Assembly (NCBI GenBank): GCA_932294295.1
Contig: OW028584.1
Coordinates: 25,777,638-25,841,637 of the forward strand
Length of the DNA: 64,000 bases
Direction of reading: 5' to 3'
Source of the DNA: Alitta virens
Taxonomy: Eukaryota > Annelida > Polychaeta > Phyllodocida > Nereididae
In this document: piece by piece, positions 49,206 to 58,399 of the stretch
Position numbering within the stretch: position 1 is the stretch's first letter
Layout: each line of letters starts with the position of its first letter
The notes under the pieces: model-generated
Told to the model about the DNA's origin: nothing
Databases searched by the model: none
What the model saw: only the letters and a program-made list of their open reading frames with translations
Made by a program: the position numbers and the translations under genes

Positions 49206-50197
49206 TAAAATCATTACATTTATATAGAATAAACAAATATATATCTTTTTTAATCAATTTATTAATTTTTTTATTATGTAGCATTATGAGAGAATTACAC
49301 TCACAAAAGGGGACACCACAGTACTTCCACCTGACTTTTGGATCCAGTGTATAGCAGCAAGGACCAGAAAATGAATTGTCAGGATTTCGGCAGTAATTTT
49401 CAGCCTCTTTAACCACCCACAATTGTCTGAAATATAATTTTCTGGAGTATAACATGAGGAGGAAAATGTTTACACGATTGAAATTTTTTTACACAAGGCA
49501 GATATAGTGGTGGTCTTGCAAAGTCTAGTTTTTGAAAAAAATTTTCATGAGTACGGTAAGATTAGCAATAGAATATTTAAATCCAAAGAAGAGATGCTCG
49601 GTGCTACTATTGAAACCGAAGGTGGTTCAGTGCTTGTAGAAAATCAATGTCCAGGTTGTCACCATGGGGAATGTCATATCCTGGAGTAATCGGTAAATTA
49701 GAAAAATTAATTCACAGCAAAATGTTCTGTGCAAAAGATACAACATGCTGGTAACTTAACCTTTCTAACAACACACACTATGTAATATATATTTAACATG
49801 TTGGAGATATTAATGGAAAATCAGTATGTCTTTGAGTACTGGAATATGACAGGCCCAAATATATATCTGAAATATTTACTCATGTGGATACTGGGATTTC
49901 CACTTCTGACAGGGTAGCCCACTTCTGGTCACGTTTCTTTTCCCAATATATTCCCGACCATAAGTTGTATATTTGCAGAGGTCATTGAACTGCGCATCTG
50001 CAATTGAATGAAACTATTTGCAATGATTTGTGAAATTTTCACACCTGATATTTAGGATCAGAATCAGAATCATTTATTTCATATTACATATATCAACTGC
50101 ATTTTATCATAACATATATATACAAGAAATAATTATATTCATTGTATATGTAATATGACGGGACACCTCCAAGACATGGAGTGTCGCTGCTGAGGTG

Positions 50198-50215
50198 CCC
50201 CCCCCCCCCCCCCCG
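50198..50215. repeat. Poly(C) tract
   Basis: Run of C between copy C and the virus-like block. Confidence 0.9.
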
Positions 50216-50503
50216 GACTTCAGAGAGACTGCAACAAAAACCTTTCCAAAACAACAGTATATTCAATTAAAAAGAAAAAAAAGTTAAGGTGTACCAAATA
50301 AATATATATCAGGAAAAATGGGAGCACAGAGCAATAAAAACATGATACAAGCCCCAAAAAACATTCACATGTATTTAGATGACATTATCAATTCATGTGA
50401 TATTTTATCATATGTTCTAGTACTAGTTTCTGGCATGATTTATCATAATCATGTAATACATACATATTACTAGTAGTATGTGGTGCGCGCTGATGTCAGA
50501 GCA

Positions 50504-50765
50504 GCGCCTCTGGTGGTAATTTTGGAACTATATATAAACCCCTAGCGGAAAGTTTAGGTACTACAGACGTAAAAGCCCTCTGGTGTTAAATTTGGAACTA
50601 GGTAATTAAACCCCTGGCTGAAATTTTGGTACTACAGACGTAAAAGCCCTCTCGTGTTAAATTTGGAACTAGGGAATTAAACCCCCTGGCTGAAATTTTG
50701 GTACTACAAACGTAAAGCCCTCTAGTGCTAAATCGTGCACTAGGGACGTAAAAATCGCTCTAAGG
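50504..50765 (+). repeat. 71-72 bp tandem repeats, possible element terminus
   Basis: About three and a half units. GGTACTACAGACGTAAA-type starts lie at 50,557, 50,628 and 50,700, each followed by CCCTCT, GTGTTAAATTTGGAACTAG and AATTAAACCCC. They sit between the last host exon and the 3' end of the polymerase gene, where the end of a virus-like element would be expected. The other terminus is outside the window, so an inverted repeat cannot be checked. Confidence 0.6.
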
Positions 50766-52244
50766 TTAACAGTATATGAAATAAGTACAAAATCAAGATA
50801 CAGTTTGAGAATTTTATTATAAAGACATTAGTAACATTTATTATCAAACACGAGTGAGATAGTATAAAACATATATTTTCAAGAATTACATTGAAAGACA
50901 TACAATTGTACAAAACATTTTCTGCAGACTATACTGGTGTTCATGTTAATGATGTAAGATTACATAAATATAGATAACACAAATTCAAAATAAAAGCATT
51001 ATATCTTCCTATTCTACAAAGCCAAAAGGTATGGTATCTAGGGATGGTAAAATTTGTCTTTTATCAAATGTACATGTGAGTTTTTTTACCAGAGATGTAT
51101 TGTAGATTATGCCGCCATATTTACATCTTTTAAACTGAGTTTGAGGTGTCAATGTAACAGTTTTGTTAAAATCCATGACTAGTTCTTTTACAGAATCAAA
51201 ATTAATTATTTGTGAATTTAAAAAATTAACTTTCACACCTTTAAACTTCACACTTTCATGGCCATCAGTTGTCCTGTATGAATATGATTTAGGTCCAGCA
51301 CATGCAAAATCTGTTATGTAAGTACCTAATTCTAATTCATTAGTAAGGTCACCTAAACAATCACCCAACGGAGGGTAATTATCATAAACTTTGTGACCAT
51401 TTGAATCAAGAGTGGGTTGAGTTACAAAAATTATGCTATCTGTGTCACAATAAAGAATTCGTCTTCCTACAAAATCCATATGCTTTAAAAGCTCTAATCT
51501 AGCATAACAAGTTGTCAGTGAAGCCAAAATTTCATTAGTAACATTACTCTCTTCTTCAAAAGTTGTGTCACAGTTATATTCAGCAACCATGACATCTTCA
51601 TTAACAACATGAACATTCTGAATGCAATATTTTGAGTTATTCTGTAATTTTGCAAGTGATAAAGTGTCAGAAATAAACTGTGTTTTTAACTTGTTGTTTT
51701 TTTCGCCAAGTTTACCCCAGAAGGAATTAAGGAATATTTTTGCTATACTTCTCAAAGCAGGGTTGACTTGTATTTTGTCTTTATCTAAAGCAACCCCCAC
51801 TTTTTCTCTGTATTCCTTTACAAATTTGTTTTTATCAGACTCACTTTCCACCCATTGAGGATAGCCACTTGCTTCAGTTTTTATTTTGATAAATAAATTA
51901 ACTTGCTCTGTGAACAACCCACCTTTCATAGTTTCACTATCATATTGAGATGTCTCTGGATAATGGTAAACTTCATATATTTTCATGATGACATAACCTT
52001 TGTCAATTGCTGCCATTATTTCTGGAGTGCAATAAACACCTTTAATAGCCCTTTCTTCATTGGAATGTTCACAAATTTCTGGGGGTATATCTAATTTTGC
52101 ACAAGCAGCACAAAGTGGAAATGTTAACTTACCAGTCACTCTGAGGGGTAGTACAGGTATGTACAGATCTTTAGGTGGTAATATTTTGACATGCGCAATG
52201 CCAAAATAACTCTGCATACTGTAGTCAAAATCTCAAAGTGTCTA

Positions 52245-52748
52245 GACACCCATAATGGAGTGTTTATGTATGACACTGATTGGTCCTCAGATGATGTCTT
52301 GCATGTCTATACAGATGCCAGTGACTATGGCTACGGAGGTCTTCTGGGGGACCAGTGGTTTGCTATGGTGTATGCTAGCGAATCTGCCTCCCTTCGGGAG
52401 CGCTCCATTAACTGGCGTGAGCTCCATGCAGCAGTCAAAGCTTTGGCCTCCTGGGGCGAGGCACTCAGTAGCAGGAAAGTTATTTTTCATATTGATAACT
52501 CCTCCGTCTGTTACATACTCACCAAACTTTACACTCCGGTTCAGGAGTTGCTTGAGATGGTACGCCAGTGGACCCTCGTGCTTGAGGCCAACAGCATTCT
52601 TAGTCGCATTGTCTACATTTCCACAGGTGATAATGTAGCTGCGGACAGGCTCAGCCGAGGTCAACTACATGAATTTCTAGCTGATGGTTTTTCAATGTCA
52701 GGTCGTGTATGGCCCGCAAAAGTTTCGTATTTTGGCACTACCATTTAA
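52245..52748 (+). pseudogene. DIRS RNase H domain fragment
   Basis: Acidic residues of an RNase H appear in order: YTDASDYGYGG, NWRELHA, HIDNSS and NVAADRLSRG. The frame is open but has lost its reverse transcriptase by the inversion. It stops at 52,748. Confidence 0.8.
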
Positions 52749-52769
52749 CTGTATTTTACTGTTTCAGAA

Positions 52770-53345
52770 TTGGATCGGCGAGCACAATCACTAGTTGCAA
52801 CAGGGTTGGCGTTCAATTCACGTAAAGTCTACTGCACCGGTGTCAGGCATTACCTTAGATTCTGTCGTCAGTATCAGTTTGAACCACTTCATCTCACAGA
52901 GGTAACGGTATTACGTTTTATTGCCTATCTATCTACACTGTCTATTCTCGTTCGCTCCATTAAGGTATACTTAGCAGGAATAAAGTCATGGGTCATTGCA
53001 TTAGGGGCCATGCCCCAGAATATCTATACAGTTCGGGTAAATTGGGCTCTCAAGTCTCTAGACAGGCGACATCCAGCACCAAGGTCAGCCGCACCTGTGT
53101 CTTATGCTATGTTAAAGCACTTATATGATACACTGCCTGATAATTACGAAAATATGATGATATTCACAGCCATGACCCTGGCTTTCTTTGCCTGCCTCAG
53201 AGCGTCCGAGTATACGTTTAATCCGCATGTATCTCCTCCCCTCCTAGCTTCACACATAAAGTTTTTTGAGCGGGCTGTCCCGCATTGCACACTGGAAGTA
53301 AGTTCATCCAAAACAAGCGTCAAGGGCTTTGGGGTAGTTTGGTAG
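52770..53345 (+). pseudogene. DIRS tyrosine recombinase, C-terminally truncated
   Basis: The N-terminal SAM-like part (YCTGVRHYLRFCRQ) and the first catalytic Arg in FFACLRASEYT are present. The frame ends before the HxxR box and the nucleophilic Tyr. It therefore cannot recombine DNA by itself. Its start follows the RNase H stop by about 20 bp. Confidence 0.78.
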
Positions 53346-53700
53346 AAAGAAGCGAATGACCAGTAGCATGGGGGAGATCCTTATATACCTGGGACAACTG
53401 GATTAGCCCAGCTGGCAGTCCCTGGTGGAGGCTGCGAACATAACTTGACCCTGGTGGCCATCAAGGTATTGCCTGGAATGAATGTTGCCTTGACCAAGAG
53501 GGCGTTAACCCCGTTTACACATTAGTAAACATCATTTAACACATAAGAACAACAAGAACACATGATTTGGTAAATGGATACATTTGCCACATTTATTAAT
53601 TGGCATAAAGGAATGTTACATGCTTGTGTTTGTGGACACCCAGATGCATGCTATGGCAGGCAATCCCAAACACAAGTAATTAAATGTTAGATAAGACAGA
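53346..53700. other. Non-coding end of the flipped DIRS block
   Basis: No frame recognised. In the restored orientation this piece would lie downstream of the recombinase and adjoin the polymerase C-terminal part. It may be DIRS 3' sequence. Confidence 0.45.
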
Positions 53701-56700
53701 GGTGAATTAGACACTTTGCCCACCAGACAATGTCTTTGCGGGCCTCAGCAGAAAGGCGAATTTTATAGTGAAGGAACTTGACCTTCTTAGTTAGGGCGAT
53801 AAGCCGTCCGATAAAGGCACGGCCAGAACGCACTACACGGGCTGCAAAAGCGAGCTTGCCAATTAGACTTAAGAGACTCCGCTTTGTGCCCACTCTAGCG
53901 CCCTGCCATGAAGCCAATATATCTTTAATCTCACACACTCTGGCGTCAGAGATACGCAATACTTTGGTCTCACAGTCTATAATGATGCCAAGGAACTCGA
54001 CGTCAGAACTGGGTGAGGTGACCTTGCTTGGCTGAACTCTAAAACCAGCCAATCCGCAAACCTCTTCATCCTGTTTTACAATCTTATCAAATTCACATTC
54101 CCACATTATTATCAAATTATACCCCATTGCTTTTAAATCATTTTCTTTCCTTTTTGTGTTTTTATGTAAGTCCTCCATGGAAAAACCTGTTCTAGGATCT
54201 TTCAGTTTTCTGTCCTTTATACAATAGCATCCATGATACCTGCAACCATTAAATTCGTAACAGACATTGTTAGTTTTATCATAGCCATCTAGTAGATAAG
54301 TGGATGAACCACATCGCACTGGATGTTCACCCCTGTTTCTAGCATGTACAATTTCTCTACCAAGTTTTTTAGCTTCCCACTCCAGCCATAAAATAGACTT
54401 ATAGGAGTGATTACTGTTTCTGACATAGCCTTGGGCAGGCACTTGTGCAATAGATGAGGAAACAAACTTTCTTTCTATTATATCACCTGGTGAGATAGGC
54501 TCTTCACCTAAATACCATTTACCAGTTTTAAAAAGAGCTTTACCACCCCTGCCATCACATAATGTTACATCATAGTATTCTTCAATAAAATTAACTCGAA
54601 AAATCTGCATACATGCAGAGGCAATTGTCACATGGGCAAACACATCTACTACGCCTAATACATCGCCGTCATCACTTTTGATGGTAGTTATTTCAGTGAT
54701 GATATCTCGAAATTTCAAGCAAGCCAACCTTAAAATGGTGACATCAAGCTTACAATAAGATAGCAGTTCTTTCTGAAAATTGAACACTTTTCCACTTTGT
54801 TTTTTGTGCCATTCAATGAATGTTTCACGTTCTTTAACTGGCATTGCATTCACGTTATACATGGCAAGAGTAGGAAAAGTTCCACAGTAATCTTGATATT
54901 CTTTTGTATTCATGAGATGGGGAAAGTCCCCCTTAGCAAGTTCGTGTACATCACCATCAAGCTCACTTTCAGGTCGTAATGAAAATGCATTTGGAAGCTT
55001 TTTTAAGCTCATTCCCATAAAGTTTATACTATCAATAAACTTCAGATTTATGCCATCTTTTATTTCCATACACATTATTTTAGATCCTGCGTAAATGCAT
55101 TGAGGTTTTATTCTGGCTTCACTGACACAAAAGTTCAAAATAAATGAAAAATCAAAGCCTTTTCCATTATGTGCTAAAGCTGTGTAATTTTTATGTAAAG
55201 GTGATATTAGCCATGTGCAAAAGTCATAAACTGTGTCAGGGCCCTTAAAAACCAATTCTCGTTCACCACACCAACTAACATCGCAATCAACTGTACTGTC
55301 ATCCTTTTGTGATCTTGACTTTTGACACTGCATACAAAGGTTACCACATTTACTGCAATTAGGCTTTTCTTTAAGAGTTTCATCTTTACAGGAATCGCAG
55401 GCTGTTTGACATACAACCATGTTAGGAATATGATAATTTCTATTGCAATTAGGTGTCCTACAATTGACACAGATTCTGCAAGAGGGGCATTCATATTCAT
55501 CAGTACACTTACTGCAATCACCTTGGCCGCTATGACCTCTTTTAACATAACCATATTCACATTGAAAGACATCATCCTGCATTGTTTCAAAGTCAAAAAA
55601 TACAAATTTACCTGATGATAGTTTAATTTTTTTCCTTCTGAGGTAACATAAATGATCTTGATATACATATTCTGAACAATAAAGACATTTGTATTGACCG
55701 CAGACATGATCCACAATGCTTTGTTCTTTTGTTAAGATAACTTTTCCACACTCTTTACATTTGTACCTTGTTTCACATAGTGTTTTTTCAGATTTTGTTA
55801 ACCTCTTGTGGGAATCAAAGCAGGACATGTTTCTACAAGTCATGTTACAGTCTTCACAGGTAATAGTTTCACCAAAATTACACTCATGTCTTTTACAAAC
55901 AATGCAATTGCTTTTTTGGCCTTCTAGGCAAGGGTGGGATTTATCTTTCACATTGTACACCTCAAAACACTGCATGCAAAGGTTACTTTTAGGAAACATG
56001 GCTCTGTGATTGACTACAGCATGAAAATGGTCATCAGTATGATACAGAAATATCACCTTGTCATATTCACTACCTGAAACTTCTGAAACTACAGGCGTAT
56101 TTGATTCGTCTGCAAATTGAATTACAGCTATTTTTACCTTTAGCACAGATTCAAAAGCAGCCAACTCTGAAATTGTCAGGGGTTCATCAGTGGGAAGTCC
56201 AGCCATTTCTTGTAGTTCTAATGCTTTGGTCTTCAGCGTCTGTGGACCATTGGAACATTGTCTGTTCTTCCTGATCAAATTGAGAAAGTCATTTCGTCTC
56301 ATATTTTCAAGCTTAGCCATACAAACAACAATACTTTTTGCTGCACAGATAAATTCATTGTCTTCACAAATTATTTCCACAATGGCTTTTTTGTTTACAA
56401 TAGAACTATATAATGTTTTGTTCAAATGAGGAAATAGAGGGAGAGTCCTACCACTTCTCTTTGTAGGACTGCCTCCTTTAAATAACCTCATGAGGCCAAC
56501 TGATATCTCAAAGGACTCGTCAACAGTCATATCTTGGTGGGAGTTAAGCACTTTTTCAAATCTTTCCATCACTGTTCTTCCTGTTAGGTTAGAAACATCT
56601 CTCATGTGTACAAATATTTCTTCTGGCATCTCAGAGTGGGCTATAGTAAGTCTAGCCTTGTCTTTCCCATCATAATTAGTTGAAGCGATGTTAATGACCT

Positions 56701-57735
56701 CATCAAACATACGCACTAGGTCTTCTTTAATATCTAATAGCCTGGCTCCTGTTGTAAAATAATGCATACAATTGTAAAAACAATACTCAAAGTCCCAATA
56801 ACTCATAATACAAAGTTAAAGTAATATAACATACAATTATTGAAAAATACCTGTTTTTTCAGCGCTGAAATTGGCTCTGTAGGTTTTTTCTTCCACACCT
56901 CGTTTCCATGTTTTTGTAATTCTACTCTGTACAATGGAATAGGGCTTGCTTTCTGCCACCTTAAAATGAAGAGTAAATATCCAACAAACATGTCACTAAA
57001 TAAAATATGTGTATTTTATAAACTACCATCAGCGCTTATCTCTTACTACTTAAATTTTGCCTATAATAAGGAATGTAAAATCATACTATTTTGTTTTGGT
57101 TCATAAATAAATTTAAAATGGAAGTATAATATTCAGAAGTGTATTCAAATAACATCCCTTAAGTAAACTTACCAAGTTTGTGTTTAGTAGACTTTGATTA
57201 TACGGGTTTTTTTGCTGCGGTTCAAGTCTAGGGTGTTTTAAAAATGATCCTATATTGTCTCCCTACAATAACAAAAATTAATACTTATAAGTAAAATACA
57301 AGTTTTTCAACAGTGAATTAATTTTGCACAATTAAAATAGAAACCGTACAACTTACAGTATTTCCAACAGATGTCTCAGAGTCGTTGCCATCCTCAAGCG
57401 CCCTCTTCTGGCTGCTTGGTGTATTTAAGTTGTTTGATGCCATTGTCGTTGTTTTTTTTGTTTTTTTGTGCACTATAATAATGTTATTTACTCTGTCGTT
57501 GGTACATTATAAGGAAGTTATTTATCCAACATCTGAATATAATCCTTAAAGCTCCATTTGCAAACGGTGCAAAGCTTTTGTGTCAATCTTTAACCAAATT
57601 GTCCCAGTGTTGTCTACCAGTATATGGGAGGTCTCTCATCAAGACAAGTAACAAACTGCTACACTTTTTCACTGCAGTTTATTTATATGCTAAACAAAGC
57701 CCCTATAAATTGTTAAATGGGAAGGGTAGGGGTAT

Positions 57736-58170
57736 TCAACCTGATGATTCACCATTTAAAGCTGCTAAACAATTCTGAGTTAGGAAAGTTGTTAAACTGT
57801 AGGGAGGGTATATATGTGAGATGCAATGCAAGACATATAATTAATAAAATACCTTTATAGTACCATTTAGTATAGAAAAATTTGTTAAAGAGTTTAGTGC
57901 CTCTAAATGAGGCTGATAATCAAATCTTTCATTGTTATATGTAGGTTTTAACATCCCAATTAGCCCTGAAACAGATATTATGGTAAGCAATAGCAGCGTT
58001 ATAAATTTATGACTTTGTTTATTGCCTAATTTGACTGGTAATAAAGGTCTTTTACCCAGAGACTGTGCAATTATATCATTTTCCATTTTTCTGTTTGGTA
58101 AATCTATAGTGACAAATGTAGGATTGCAACCGTCTTCAATTCTTTCACTCTGACCATCTGAAGACCTCAT
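57736..58170 (-). CDS. Small type II membrane protein (two exons)
   Basis: Exons 57,853-58,170 and 57,736-57,774 join in phase 0 over a 78-bp intron (donor AAG/GTATTT, acceptor CCTAACTCAG) to give 118 residues. Residues 1-54 are hydrophilic, then one hydrophobic span (FITLLLLTIISVSGLIGML) preceded by Lys/His, then about 45 outward residues with a glycosylation sequon (NGT) near the splice site. There is no cleavable signal, so a type II orientation is likely. It lies just upstream of the polymerase on the same strand and diverges from the glycoprotein gene. I do not recognise the family. A minor envelope or accessory role is only a guess. Confidence 0.65.
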
Positions 58171-58399
58171 TTTGATTCTTCAGTACAAAAAGAAACACAC
58201 TTCTCTCATGTATTTCTAACTGCGAAATGGCAAGAGATCCTTTAGTCACTAATATTTAATTAAAGTCAAGAAAAATCCGGTAGGTGGCTTCTGATATGAA
58301 TAAATCACACAGTGACATCTGGTGGCTGTAAATAAGTTAAATCATGCATGACGGCTTAATTACCTGGAGGGGAGTTCTTTCAATACAAGAAAAGAAGTA
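58171..58399. promoter_or_regulatory. Divergent promoter region of the two membrane protein genes
   Basis: 229 bp separate the start codons of the type II protein (minus) and the glycoprotein (plus). AT-rich words such as ATATTTAATTAAAG are present, but no clear TATA box at a fixed distance. Confidence 0.5.

Larger units (their letters stand above)
47314..49997 (-). pseudogene. Kringle protein, copy C (diverged, probably broken)
   Basis: Exons recognised: 49,880-49,997; 49,305-49,426; 48,507-48,755; 47,314-47,713. The kringle exons are strongly diverged from A and B ([36 protein letters not shown]), yet exon 4 and most of exon 5 are nearly identical to theirs. Exon 5 is 400 nt instead of 398. 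With the phase kept by exon 4, translation meets a stop at the second codon, and the conserved frame is reached only after a one-base shift. I found no alternative acceptor in the right phase. No signal exon is visible between 50.0 and 50.5 kb. It could still be functional if spliced differently. Confidence 0.7.
52235..54058. mobile_element. Partial DIRS-like retrotransposon inside the polymerase gene
   Basis: The minus strand (about 54,058-53,690) encodes the end of a reverse transcriptase (VEFLGIIID, GRAFIGRLIALT, WWAKCL). The plus strand encodes an RNase H (about 52,245-52,748) and part of a tyrosine recombinase (about 52,770-53,345). In DIRS elements these follow one another on one strand, so the RNase H-recombinase block has been flipped. 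AAAGTGTCTA (52,235-52,244) and its complement (53,708-53,717) mark the breakpoints. It is truncated at both ends, with no terminal repeats seen. Confidence 0.82.
51009..57443 (-). pseudogene. Protein-primed family B DNA polymerase, interrupted
   Basis: Exons: 57,357-57,443; 57,173-57,262; 56,851-56,959; 56,748 to about 54,059; after an insertion, about 52,234-51,009. Junctions are GT-AG and the phases agree. The enzyme copies linear DNA from a protein primer in Polinton, adintovirus and adenovirus-type systems. Exonuclease motifs are FFDFETM (about 55,590), AHNGKGFDF (about 55,165) and YCKLDVTIL (about 54,745). A cysteine-rich insert lies between the first two, and a Vsr-like nuclease module (LDGYD, YEFNGCRYHGC) near 54,260. 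In the C-terminal part are NSFWGK (about 51,715) and YCDTDSI (about 51,440). The stretch expected to hold palm motif A is missing, replaced by a DIRS fragment, so it cannot be active as read. Both flanks are otherwise free of stops. Confidence 0.88.

Noticed and set aside
52287..52664. Minus-strand frame of 125 codons in the DIRS block
   Set aside because: Shadow of the RNase H frame, whose catalytic residues are in order on the plus strand.
55207..55716. 169-codon minus-strand frame inside the polymerase
   Set aside because: Alternate frame of the cysteine-rich polymerase region; the exonuclease motifs are in the other frame.
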